Shown here in pieces: positions 47,506 through 58,961 of a stretch of DNA of 64,000 nucleotides. The stretch covers positions 986,339 through 1,050,338 of the forward strand of contig NW_006768772.1 of NCBI RefSeq assembly GCF_000204055.1, read 5' to 3'. The stretch's first letter is position 1, and each line of letters starts with the position of its first letter. The stretch comes from Melampsora larici-populina 98AG31. Lineage: Eukaryota; Basidiomycota; Pucciniomycetes; Pucciniales; Melampsoraceae. The position numbers and the translations under genes are program-made. The notes under the pieces were generated by a model. That model was given only the letters and a program-made list of their open reading frames with translations. It did no database searches and was not told the origin of the DNA.

Positions 47506-47632
47506 GGGCACGTTCACTTAAGGGAATTCTGACCAGAAATCACATTCTGTGAATTTTTTAATCCAAAAATGAAACATGCACCACCAAATAGACACTTTAA
47601 ATCTTGCAGAATGTGATTTCTCCCCAGAATCA
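47506..47632. mobile_element. GTTCACTTAAG-family MITE relic, right end missing
   Basis: It starts GGGCACGTTCACTTAAGGG after TAA (47503-47505) and carries the family core ACCAGAAATCACATTCTG and its complementary CAGAATGTGATTTCT. The expected closing repeat is absent: sequence changes at about 47633. Confidence 0.75.
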
Positions 47633-47646
47633 TTCATACATATTTA

Positions 47647-47896
47647 GGGTGTTCAAACCTGTGCAAGAAATGTGCAAGACCGACGTGCAAGATCCGTGCA
47701 AGATCCGTGCAAGATTTTTTGCACTAATCTTGCACAGTAATTTTTTTGACAACCCCACTCTAAGGGCACGTTCACTTAAGGGAATTCTGACCAGAAATCA
47801 CATTCTGTGAATTTTTTAATCCAAAAATGAAACATTCATATCTTGCACAGAACTTGCACAAAACTTGCATGAATTGATTTTGAGGTTTGAACACCC
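47647..47896. mobile_element. Second MITE type (GGGTGTTCAAACCT ends) with a captured repeat
   Basis: The inverted ends GGGTGTTCAAACCT/AGGTTTGAACACCC are flanked by TA. The left arm has repeated GTGCAAGATCC words and the right arm their complement (TCTTGCAC). Inside lies 47756-47834, identical to 47498-47576 (79 bp), that is, the left end of the neighbouring MITE with eight bases of its flank. Confidence 0.7.
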
Positions 47897-48559
47897 TAAT
47901 TAACAGAGAACCATCAATTCAAACAAAACTGGACAAAACCTCCCTAGCAACCTACCATTTCAGACTTAATGTCCAAAACTCATGTAAATCTTGGATTACG
48001 TTATAAATCACATCTCATACAACCAGGGTAACCATCAAACACAATTTATTCAAACGGTGTGCTTTCTAACCACAATTTCTTCAACAACAATTGAATGTTC
48101 TTATCTTGAGCACTGATAAAGCATTTGACATTATGATCACCAGAAACCTAATAAAGTCTGTTGCCCTTTTGTCTTTCATCACAGATCTTACAACTATCAG
48201 AACACGATGAATTGAACATCCAGAACGCTATCTATAAAATCCAAATCTAACCCAAGTTTTGAGTTACCCTCAACTGAGATATCAAATGATCTGGCTCAAC
48301 GAACTTCATCTCTCTTTGCTTGGAACTTCATTTTGCTCTGGTGAGTCTGCTATCGTATCTCCTTTTCAACTCTTTGATTCAGTACTAGCTAACTTTCTTC
48401 TTGATTATTTCTGGTTTCTTGATTTTTAGCTTCACATGTCCATCAACATTCATCCAAGCTTTACTACCTCATCAAATTAGACATCAAAGAGGATAAGACA
48501 ATGATTGTTTGATTGGATTGGGCTCGGTTCATGACAAAAGTTGAATCAAGAAAGACGAT
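47897..48559 (+). other. Intergenic, no gene seen
   Basis: AT-rich sequence leading into the dispersed repeat. Confidence 0.4.
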
Positions 48560-49040
48560 GTGGTGATCTATTTATGATATCAAGCAAGAAAATTAATCAT
48601 CTTTACTTTACCAATTTATTAGCAAACTTCAATATAGCAGAGAATTCGAAATTCAGGTTTTCAGATCAATTGAAGCTCTTAGAGGCTTATGTATACTTAT
48701 TAGATCATTATTATGTCATCTTATTTCAAAATTATTATTAAGATCAACATAGTTTACTTACAAAGTTATTACAAAAAGACAGAAAAAGAAAAGATAAGAA
48801 AAATTCAAAAATATAGGTGTAAAAGTTGGAAAATGGTTTTTAGCTTATTTATAATTAAGTTATGGGTTTTATGAGGTGAGAATATGAAAGAACAACAGTT
48901 TATTATACAGTAACAATTTTAATCTTCTAGGTTGATAAGGGAAAACAGAAGTTATTAGCAGAAAGGTACTTTTTCGAAGTTGGTAAACAAGGGTTATGCG
49001 TGTAGTTTACATATGTAATGGTGGTAGTAGTGGAAATTAA
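48560..49040 (+). repeat. Dispersed repeat, copy A (no insertion)
   Basis: Same-strand similarity to 61873-62328 plus 62993-63014. Shared words include ATCAATTGAAGCTCTT, TTGGAAAATGGTTTTTAG, AATATGAAAGAACAACA and TTTTTCGAAGTTGGTAAACA. At 49016-49017 a single TA marks the place where copy B carries a 664-bp insertion. Confidence 0.8.
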
Positions 49041-50205
49041 GGTTGCCAAGAGGATTTTCCGGGATTTTTAAGGTTATAGAAGATGATGTCATATTACATG
49101 AGCAAGAAAAAGAGAGTAGCAGCTGTGAAAAGTGGAGAAAATGGGTGAAATTCGTGGAAAATGGAGGTTTTCAGCTAATTACATATGTCCATTGACGTCA
49201 GAATAGATTGATAGATGGCTCATTCAACGCAGAAGAGGGGATTACATAATGTACAATCTTTAAATCATTAGTAGCGGAGGTGTATGTAAAAAGGTATAAG
49301 GCAAATAAGAAATTGGTGTGAATCTCGAATTTACAGTCACAAGTCAACATGTAACACCAAAAACCTTAACTTCACAACTCAATATCTTACTCATCACTCA
49401 TCAGAAGTAGTTTATGTAGGTGTCAGAAATGATCAGTAACACGTGGGCTACAAGATGCACTTTAGTAATCAAAATTTGAAGCACATCTGAAAAAATTTGT
49501 AATCTCAAAAATTGGTTTTCAGCTAGTTTACAAGGAAAAAATCACCTGTATTCATCATAAAAAGTGCTGTACATCATATTATTGCGTCATTGATCACTTT
49601 TGGCTGTGAAAATTACATCATACATTAGTAACAAGATCATTACATTGCGTCATTACATGGTTTTTAGGGTTATTTAGGCGGATTTGATTAGTTTTTGAAG
49701 CTGTTGACTGTTTTAAAAGTTGTTACATGTGGATATAAGTACTCATTGATGATTTTAGGATTGTAGCGCCCTTTTCTGCATCTTATACCTTTGTTGTAGT
49801 GTTATAAATCATCATTTATTTACTATATTTGTACTAAGATCACTTAAATCCGCCCCTTCAAAGCAAGGAGAAATTTATTTACGTGTGTTAAAGACTACAA
49901 GTCAAATTGGGAATAATACTTACAACAGTATTGCTAGTAATAAACATAGTGTGTGACTTTTTTTTGCGCTTAAAATCTGGGAATAATACTTACAACAGTA
50001 TTGCTTTATTTTCTCTGGTGCTTTATCTATTTCTCTGTTATCATAAAGTGGTCAGCAAGTGCCCCTGCGCTGATTTCTTTGAAGAAGGCAGTCTTTAGGC
50101 ACCTTCTACTATGTTACACGTAGTAGATTATCCCTTCTTAGGTGTTGTAAAGCTCTTGTTGAGCTTTAAATACTACAACGATCAAGAATTAAACAATTCA
50201 TGAAG
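49041..50205 (+). other. Intergenic with a 27-bp direct repeat
   Basis: GGGAATAATACTTACAACAG and the next seven bases occur at 49909-49935 and again, identical, at 49979-50005, 70 bp apart. No gene seen. Confidence 0.6.
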
Positions 50206-51240
50206 AGTCTAATCGTGATGTTCAAAAATCGAGTCAAACTACTCATAATCAAAATCCAGCTTTAATCAGTAAGCCATCAAATCAATCTTTTCTTCCAATT
50301 CAATCTCCATTACCAAGCAGACCTTTATCTTCTTCAGCTCTTAAAGGCTTCAATAGCATCGCTTGAACTCAAACTAATTTCAACTACATTACCTTCATTC
50401 CCTTCTATTCCTGACTCGATTTCATCATCATCTTCAATAGACTTGGAAATTGATCAATCAAATTCAAATGATTTGCTAATTCTTTTACTCATCCAACATC
50501 TCACTTCAATCTCACTTCAAGCTCATTCTAATGATTCACTTCAAAAATCACACACAACTCTGCTTTGGATCCTGCATGTATGGTGGTTAGCAATGTTGTT
50601 CTTTCTTATTAGCATTAAGAGAAATGTTAAGACACTTCATCATAGCCTCAAACACCAATAGAATTCAAAGTTAACGCTTAGAAGAAGAAGATGGAAACCA
50701 AGAAGAATCAATGATAATAGAAGATGGACAAGATTGGATATGTACATTTTTTTTTAAAAAAAATTAATTCATTTACTTGAAGTACCAATAGACAAAGTAG
50801 GTATCAATGTTTGGTATTTAAATCTCTGGTAATTGTCTTTAAAGAATTCGATAGATTTGATCAACTTGATTGCTGACCTCTTTCTTTAGTTTATTAGATA
50901 TTGTTCAAGGTAGTAAAAGAACATGTGGGATTTGTGTGATTGGTAAAACTGCTTCTGTGGTAAATTTTTTGTTGATTATTTTGAAAAGGGAAAGAGTATT
51001 TTGAGTGAGATGGTTTTATTTTTTCCTTTGTAGTATCTTTGTTCAAATAGATCAGGAAAAAGAGTTAAGTCTAGATTTAAATCTAGAATCCAACAATTGT
51101 TTTTGCCTATAATTTTGAGCAGAATGAAAAAACCCGACTAAATCACTTTGAGTTGAGAATGAAAATGAAGAAAATGCAAGTTTTATTAATCACTGGAATG
51201 ATGAACTTCATATCTGTTTAGAATTAGATTGTGTTAAGGC
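50206..51240 (+). pseudogene. Possible decayed or unrecognised gene
   Basis: Scattered coding-like pieces lie in order on the plus strand: a Ser/Pro-rich stretch at 50210-50360 (SKPSNQSFLPIQSPLPSRPL), a Ser/Asp/Leu stretch at 50365-50660, an acidic piece at 50685-50750 (EEDGNQEESMIIEDGQDW), then EVPIDKVGINVWYLNLW (about 50780), GSKRTCGICVIGKTAS (about 50915), and a basic piece at 51035-51110 (SGKRVKSRFKSRIQQLF). Some are separated by GT..AG intervals. No continuous model works and no family is recognised. Confidence 0.3.
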
Positions 51241-51854
51241 TTGGTTGGAAAATCTGTTTGGATTGATATTCAATTGGATACCAAACATTTTATAAGTGAT
51301 ATAAGTTAAGTTCATCAATTCTTCATAAACCAGATTTCTATTGTTTTAGCAAAGTATTGTTTGTATTCTTGCTTTTTGTTTGATAACAATAAATTAATTG
51401 GTATGATTTCCTATAAATTCATAACCAAAGACACAATAAAATCTACAATCCTAACCAAATCATTCCCATTCAAAAACTTGAAGCTTTTCCTTCAAACTTG
51501 AGAAATTTGTTATCAAAAGCAACCAAGCAATGGTGGAGTGGCCTGGATATTAAGGCCCTGTTTGGTATATTAATGATGTTCTGATCTGACTATTTTTTGA
51601 TAGAAAGAGTTTCTCATAATCTAACTCAGAATTTTGAAAATCTCACCTTTTAACTTTTTTTACTTAGAACATGTGTAGATGTACCAATTGAGTATTATGA
51701 GGTATATACGCACAATCAAGTCAAACCAGTTCATCAATTCATAATGTGAGCAGCCAAAGCTATTGTCAAACCTGCAGTACACTGCACAGATGTAGTATTT
51801 TTCCACTATGCTAAATGATTAAAATTAATGTCAAAAATGATTAAAAATGCTGTG

Positions 51855-51925
51855 TTAATGCAGAAAAATGCACCATTAATGCAGAAAAATGCAGCATCAA
51901 TGCAGAAAAATGCAGTCTTAATGTG
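51855..51925 (+). repeat. 21-bp tandem repeat, about 3.4 copies
   Basis: The unit is TTAATGCAGAAAAATGCANNA. Units start at 51855, 51876 and 51897, with a partial fourth. The core AATGCAGAAAAATGCA is unchanged. Confidence 0.85.
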
Positions 51926-52189
51926 CATGCAAAATGAATGCAGAATTCCATGTTTTTCAATTTTGTTTGTCCTTCAGGTCAATCATTTTTCACTTGGGAG
52001 AAATACTGCATCTTCCCAGTGAGTAGGAGTCAAAAAGACAGCACCAGATAAAGCCACAGTAAATGAATTCAGATTGAAGAAAATGTGGTTGTAAGTAAAC
52101 CCAAGAAAGTTAAACCATAAGTCAATATTGATTGATTTATAGATCAACAGATGTAAAAATCTGACATATTCCGAATTGACCAGTTTTTT

Positions 52190-52840
52190 GTGAAGCAATT
52201 CCATGTACACAAATTCCAAAAGATGTACCAGGTTGGACTTCTCCAATACCAGTAGGTAGACACACCCAAGTAGATCAATGTAGAAATCAAGCCTAAGTTA
52301 TTGATCAACCTGGCAAACTTGAATTTGTCTTGATGCCTAATGAAAATGATCAAGGAACCAAACATCTGGATATTTATGAGTTTAACACACCTGAGGTTGT
52401 ACTTGTAATGTGTGATACTGCCAATGTGGGCCTCCAAATATGTTACAGTTCTGGATGATTTACTGCTTAACACACCTGAGACTGTACTTGGAATGTTCAA
52501 TACTACTTATGTGAGCCTTCAGATACGTAACATTTTGGATGGTTTAATGAGATTTGTTTGCAAGCTCCAAAAAACACACAGTTTTAGGAGCGGCTCAGTT
52601 CCAAGGTGTGCTCCAGAACCAAAGATCCAACAGATACTTGACAGAGCATCTGTGGGACTGGGATGCTGGAAAGCCCTTCAAGATTGTCAGTTGGTTTGTC
52701 TGCTGGAATGGCTTGAACACGTCAGACACCACAGTTGAATTGTGTACTCAGATACCCAGACCCAGGTTTTGGCCATATTCATTACTCGCCTGTCTTGATT
52801 TCTGTCATTGCTTTTTTGCCTTAAAAACATTGGGATAATT
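52190..52840 (+). pseudogene. Decayed gene of unknown family with an internal duplication
   Basis: Plus-strand pieces read like protein: CTQIPKDVPGWTSPIPVGRH, then QPGKLEFVLMPNENDQGTKH, FNTPEVVLVMCDTANVGLQI, and later LGAAQFQGVLQNQRSNRYLT with HLWDWDAGKPFKIVSWFVCW. Stops and frame changes separate them. CACACCTGAG at 52386 and 52471 begins an 85-bp tandem duplication, and the second copy reads LNTPETVLGMFNTTYVSLQI, so the duplication keeps the protein pattern. I do not recognise the family. Confidence 0.4.
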
Positions 52841-54098
52841 GCTTCACAAAGTATATTTGACCAGCTTGAAGATGGTTTTCAACCAGAGGAATGTTTCAAA
52901 AAACTTGTTGTCAGAACAAGTAATTGAATGTTTGAATCAATCAGTAAGATAAACAATTAAATCTCAATTGTCATTTGAATCAATCAAATGAACTCCACCT
53001 TACCAGTTCTCTTTGTCATAAATCTACAATCACCCTCAAGTGGTATCACTTTGATATGAAAAGATACCAAGCAAAAGTATGCTGTACTTAATCCTTTCAT
53101 CTACCTTTTGTTAAGACTTTCAGTGAGTCAATAACATAGAATTTCATTCAATTCATGAAATGAGAAGATGCCAAAACAAATGAAAGTAATTACCATCAAG
53201 GTTTCAGTACCATCCACTCATCATATTATAAAACAAAACGTAGAAATATACATGCTTGACATCCTACACAAATTGTGATTGCAAACATCAGATTGATCCA
53301 GAAAAGGAGCATAGATATGAAGGATTGGAATTAGAATTGTTGGATGAAATAACAGAAAGACAGCACAAAGGGAATACAATAAGGACCTGAGGTAGGTTAG
53401 ACAAATATCTATCTGACAAGTGTATTGCAAAGGCTTGGTATATGATCAGTGTGGATTTCACTTTATTGATTGGCAAAGCTTAAGGAAACCACCCCTATAT
53501 TTTTTTACTGTTGTTGTGTTGTCATAGACAGCTGTTTGTATGTGTATTACTTCTTGACTATGTACTCCTATAATGATAAACAAAATAGAGCATGAGTATA
53601 CTATGACAAAATAACCTGGTACTGAAACTATTAGGGGTTAGGGTGTTAGGATTAGGAACAAGATATCCCCACCCCACAGGTATGCAACATTGACTTTGTT
53701 CAAAATGTCCACCATTCCTCCCACTCCTTGATCTCAGAACATTAGAACTCACAAGCAGCATGAACTCAATACCCCGGCCTGGCACATCCCCATCCTGTTT
53801 CTTGCTGCCAGGAGCAAAGATCTAACAGTCCTCTCTCAGATAGCCTTGGTTTAATTTGAGTTGCCCTGACCATTTGATATACTTAGAATAGCTCTCTGTT
53901 ACGCATACTATATCATGTGATAAACTTTAGATTATGAAATAGAGTTTCCTGAATTTTCATCCATTTAACTGCCCCAACAGAGCTTTCCGTCTTGGGTAAG
54001 ATACAAGGCAGCATAGCATCCCCTATTCTTTGCAAATTGATGGAATTTGACCTCCCTTGACAAGTGCGGCGCCTGCCGCCCAATTGTGCTAGTCTGCT
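52841..54098 (+). other. Intergenic, no gene seen
   Basis: No supported coding sequence on either strand. Confidence 0.4.
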
Positions 54099-54113
54099 TA
54101 AGTGAACACACCC
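54099..54113 (-). mobile_element. GTTCACTTAAG-family end, relic
   Basis: TTAAGTGAACACACCC followed by TAA (54114-54116) is a right end of the family. It lies 51 bp before the Met of the chitin synthase fragment. No left partner seen. Confidence 0.55.
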
Positions 54114-54164
54114 TAATTAATCTTACAATCACATTCATTCACATCAACACCTCACTAAAATTAG

Positions 54165-56310
54165 ATGTCCTATCAACAATCTTATAATCCATCACAACCA
54201 CCTTCTTGTCATTCACATAATCCACCCTATCCATCTTCTACCGGCAGATCTCCATCCAGGAATTTATCCGTAAGTCACACAATTTCTGCAATTCCCTCCA
54301 ATCTCCAAGTCCATTTTCTGAGTATTCTTTGATTCAATTTCTTTGGATAAATCACATTGAATCATTAGTGTACCAAGAGCAATTTCAAACTCTGTAAAAC
54401 AAAAACATAAACAACAAGCAGGTGATAGTACAGAATCCGCACATTTAAGATATACAGCAGCCACCTGTGATCCCGATGATTTCACTCCGATGAATGGTTG
54501 GAAATCAAGAAGCGCAAAAGACAATTGTGAAACGGAATTGTTAATTGTAGTAACTCATTATAACAAATATAAAATTTTGTTTACAAGAAATATACAGGGT
54601 GTGATGATGAATGTGAGTTTTCTTTAACTTCAAACAAGATATCACTTCCAAACATAAATCTTGTGATCTTTTCTAAACTTATCTTCTTGTCTTTCTTCTA
54701 CAAATTTGTGATATTTGTAGATCTAGTTCTAAATTTTGGAATGGTAAAGGTGGTGGTGAAGATGGAAAGAAAACAGGTGAAGGTTGGAAACAGATTGTAG
54801 TTTCATTCATCTTTGATGGAATTAGACCTTGTGATAAAGTAAGGCCGCGTTCACTTAAGCTGGATTTCAAGAAATTGCATTCTTCTTGAGCACTTTTCTA
54901 CATGTAGAAAAGTGTTTTCTTTCAAAAATCTGAATTTTCACATTTTGTGAGAATTTGTGAAAAAAAAAGCAATAAAGTGTTTGCTTAAATGACCATTAAG
55001 CACACGATCATAGAAAAGTGAAGCGATCATGTGATCACTTTTCTATGATCCCATTTGACACCTCAATCTTACTTTTGGCATCTCTCGCTTTATGAACTAC
55101 TCACATCCGTACGCTTTTCATTTTTGAGTCAGAAAAATGAAAAGCATACACAAATACACATTTCACGAATAAAGAATACAATAAACATAAGACTCAAAAT
55201 CCCTTCAAGAGAAGACCCTTGCATCAATAAGCTACTCAGCATAGAACAGTATCCTAATCCATAGTAACACCATAATTCAATCTAACATCAGAAAGGCAAG
55301 ATTAGTAAAGATTGGCTTTGATTGACAAGATTGAGATGAAGATGATGACAGGAGAAAGGCCGAGTACTTGTCTATTTCATCGATGATAGTTAATACAAAC
55401 ACACCAGAAACTTGATCTTAAGAAGAAACCTTAGATAAGAACGTACTTACAGATTCTGTCAAACAGAAGTTGAGACACAATACCACACAACAATTTAGGT
55501 CGAACGATGAATAGATAAGGATGGGTGGAAGCAAAAGTTGTCTAGAGTTATTAGAAAACAGGTGATCAAATAAAAAAAGCAACCTCATCAGCATCATTCT
55601 GAAAAGAGATAGGAAAATACGACGTACTAGATGCATTTAAACCAACCCAAGCAACTCAGAAATGGTCCAGACAAGATTGCAGTGAGATCGAGTGCAGCGG
55701 TGTTGAAATTGATTGAGGTGTTGTTTGAGGCGAGTCTTGAGGAGCAAAAGTTGAAAAGTCAAGTTGAGTTGTTGGGCCGATTCATAATGAAATGAAAAGG
55801 GTAGTGATGGTCTGTGGGGGTGGCGGAAGTTGGCTTTGAGGAGTGTGTGGGATTCCGTACGGTGAACAGTGACTTGGTCAAGTTTTGATGAATTCCGTAC
55901 GGTGAATGGTGACTTGTTCAAAACTGAAAAAAGGATAAAGAAAAGAAAAGCGATCACAGAATGTGATTTCAATCGATAAGAATGCACTTGTAGTGCATTC
56001 TTGAAAAGCGATGAAAAAAGTCTTTTTAGAAGCATTCTGTGATTTCTAGAATGCTTGTAAATAAGAAATCAAACGCATTTCACAGAATGCAATTTCTCAA
56101 CATTCAAGAATGCAAATTTTCACCAAAAAGCACTTGAGTGAACGCGGCCTAAGTGTCCATAAAATGAATAAAACCAGGTTCCATATATCTTTATGAATAG
56201 ACTGATCCTCATCATTTTTATAGAACAATGGAACATGTTGCATGGTTTATCTACAATCGGTGGTTATCAACATGGTTTGAAACCGGATGAAAGAAAAAAA
56301 CAATCGAGCA
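54165..56310 (+). pseudogene. Chitin synthase 5' fragment interrupted by a transposable element
   Basis: The pieces follow the start of a fungal chitin synthase. There is a Ser/Pro/Tyr-rich N-terminus (MSYQQSYNPSQPPSCH) at 54165-54269. LRYTAATCDPDDFTPMNGW then CETELLIVVTHYNKYKILFT lie at 54430-54610, and DICRSSSKFWN with WKQIVVSFIFDGIRPCDK at 54710-54840. After the 1.3-kb insertion, LHGLSTIGGYQHGLK appears at about 56236-56280. In intact enzymes the last two blocks are adjacent. Only about 170 of the usual ~900 residues are present. The remaining catalytic and membrane parts are missing, and at least one intron lacks a usable AG in phase. It is a dead remnant. Confidence 0.75.
54843..56149. 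mobile_element. 1.3-kb TAA-flanked element, GTTCACTTAAG family
   Basis: The ends are GGCCGCGTTCACT..AAG in inverted orientation with TAA on both sides (54840-54842, 56150-56152), as for PIF/Harbinger insertions. No transposase was seen, so it depends on another element. Internal structure: a palindrome GATCATAGAAAAGTGA..TCACTTTTCTATGATC at about 55008-55053, and a direct repeat ATTCCGTACGGTGAA (55852 and 55891 regions). It splits the chitin synthase fragment. Confidence 0.8.
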
Positions 56311-56396
56311 CCTAACAATCTTAACAAAATAAAAAACTCTTATGGGGAGACCAGAGGCCATGTACAAATAAGCGAACATAAAAAGACACTACAATA

Positions 56397-56597
56397 GTGG
56401 TACACAAACATTACAACCCATTTGAAAAACCCATTTGAGAAAAAATAGAAAAACCCATTTAAAAAATTATTTTTTTGAACAGAAAAATAAATTGGGTCCC
56501 TCTGGAATTTTCTGTTCAAAAAAATATATTTTTGAATGGATTTTTATATTTTTTCTTAAATGGGTTTTTCGAATGGGTTGTAATGTTTGTGTACCAC
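56397..56597. mobile_element. Hairpin MITE, TA-flanked, GTGGTACAC ends
   Basis: GTGGTACACAAACATTACAA and its complement form the ends, and the arms continue through AAAAACCCATTT words to a short centre. TA lies on both sides (56395-56396, 56598-56599). 201 bp, non-coding. Confidence 0.8.
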
Positions 56598-56599
56598 TA

Positions 56600-57667
56600 A
56601 TATTTCTCCGACTTGATTGATTTACATGACGATTATAAATAACTTTTACAAATTTGAAAAAAAAGGAAAATCTTTTCATGATACCGTCATTACTTGATAT
56701 CAAGAAAGTAAGAAATTGGATAAAAATTGATTTATCAACCATACAGGCGTAAGTAACAGTGTCAATGAAGATATGTTATTATAGTAAAGAAAAACATTAA
56801 TATGAAAAATATTACAAGAATTAACTAAACTCTTTCTATAAAGATAAATATATGACTACTTAATTAAATCTATACTTTTTATGACATTATTCTTGTTCAT
56901 CTGATTATCTTCTTTTTTTTCTCTTTTTTTATTTCTTTGTGTGGGTGGATGTGAAGAAACAATCGAAAAACAACTCAACTGACGAAATTGTAGAATCTAA
57001 GATATCAAGACTAGACTTGAGACTGAAACTGGTGACTTAGAAATACACAACAGATGAAGCCCATGTTGCAATGATACGGAAATGATGGAGTATCAGATGT
57101 GCTAGCATTGAAAAGAGACCCATTCCTGAAATTGAATGATCCATGATCCATCATCTGATTTCGTTGGCGGAACTTTTAATTGACAAATAATTGTCATTCT
57201 TGTCACTCGTTACGGATATCTGCATACAAAATTTCAATTTTCCATTTTATCATTTTCTCTAACATTTGTCATAATTTTGATCCACTCGGTTAATATAGCG
57301 CCAACCATGAAGAAATCAGGCATATTGATTGAGCTTGTGGGCGCGAGCGGTATGGTTCCACTCCGTTGTGGTCTGGAACTTGCGAAGCGTGTGACTTGAT
57401 GGAGAAAACACAAGGCTGCGTGTATGTGATTAGCAATTTCTAGCCGCTAGAAAATTGCACGGCACTTCTGATGCTCACCGTTGGGGCAGAGCTTTTTTTT
57501 GCCTCCCCACTTCCTCAACCTACGCAGTCGGACAACATTTATCACGTGCATTTCAGACCAGGCTTAAACAGGACAGGTGCAATCGATCCCACCACCTAAT
57601 TCTCAATTGGCATCAAACAAACCAACACTCAAAACTTCCTCACGAGAAATCTAGAATCATCAATATA
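56600..57667 (+). other. Intergenic upstream of the dienelactone hydrolase gene
   Basis: No gene seen. The right part is less AT-rich (57330-57660) and includes the promoter and leader. Confidence 0.45.
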
Positions 57668-58961
57668 ATGGCTTGCGATGACCAGTGCTTGAGTGGTAGG
57701 CTTTAGTCTTTCTTTGAACTTTTGATAGAGAAGAAGAATCTGTACCCATGTACCATCTTGATTCTCAGTGTCAGGCACATTTTGTTAACGAGTGTGCTTT
57801 CTTTCTTGTGTGATACTTATGTGTGATCGATCCCACCTATGTCTATGGACTCGACGGGTGAAGGGGTGATTCATGAGGGTAAGACGGTCCGGTCCTTGAG
57901 CCACACCCTTTGACGTGTTTAATACTCACTCAACTGGATGTCAACGTACAGGTAAAGCTCTCCGAAAATTCGAGACAATCAACAAGGTGAAAGTTTACAG
58001 CTTCACACCCTCTGACGCTCACCCTCACAAGACAATCTTGGTACTTTCTGACGTGTTCGGAGTGGAGCTCAAGAATATTCAATTGATCACCAATCAACTT
58101 GCAAAAAGAGTTGGCGTATCAGCCTATCTGATTGATTATTTGAATGGAGACCCTGTTCCAGAGGCTGCTCTGAAAGGGAATTTTTTGCTTCCAGGTTGGT
58201 TAGTAAACCATGGCCCAGAGCAAACGAGGGCCTTGTTGAACAAAGTCATGGAGGCTCTCAATCCCAAAAGGTTCACGGACTTCGCGGCTGTTGGATACTG
58301 CTTTGGTGAGGTTGAATCTTGATACATTTAATTCAAGAGTCAACATATGCTGATTCTGTTCCGTACTTAGGTGGTAAATATGTCTTCAACCTTGCTCAAG
58401 AGAATGCGTTGAAGGTTGGAGCTACTAGTCATCCTAGTCTTCTAGAAAATCCCAAAGACATTGAGAAACTCTTGGAATCCAGTCATGTTCTGCTCATGAT
58501 TAACTCTTGTGAAACATTGAGTTGGCCTTTTTAGCTGTCACATTCATATCATCTAACAATTGATTTGCTTCTTGTCGCAGTGATAGTCACTTCCCAATTG
58601 AATTCCAAAAGTTGACCGACAAAATCTTGGGAGATGGCAAAGTAAGTCGTAACCCTGTACATGAAACTCACAAACATTAGCAAACTCACCAATCTTGTCA
58701 ATACATCCAACCAAACAGTACAAACCTGGGTACAAGCACAACTATTACGCCGGCGTGGTACATGGGTTTGGGTCTCGGGCTGATCTGGTATGTGTTACTG
58801 ATTAGTTTTAATATTGTAACTCCCACTTGTAAGGGGATGAAGTCTGATGGAATGTACATCAAAATATATAGGACAATCCATTAGAAACGAAGGCATTTGA
58901 AGAATCAACAGAGGAAATTATCAGTTGGTTCAAGACTCATCTGATGGTCTCCACAAAATAA
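57668..58961 (+). CDS. Dienelactone hydrolase family protein
   Basis: An alpha/beta hydrolase that opens lactone-type esters. Its fungal substrates are mostly unknown, and it is probably cytosolic. Exons 57668-57695, 57952-58305, 58371-58515, 58581-58641, 58719-58787 and 58872-58961 total 747 nt (248 aa), the usual size. The nucleophile Cys is in [17 protein letters not shown], the acid is probably the Asp in NSCETDSHFP, and the His is in [20 protein letters not shown] and [12 protein letters not shown] are family blocks. The third intron has a problem: phase and conservation require its 5' end at 58516, but the bases there are ATTGAG rather than GT. If this is a real splice-site loss, the protein stops soon after NSCE. 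Confidence 0.85.
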
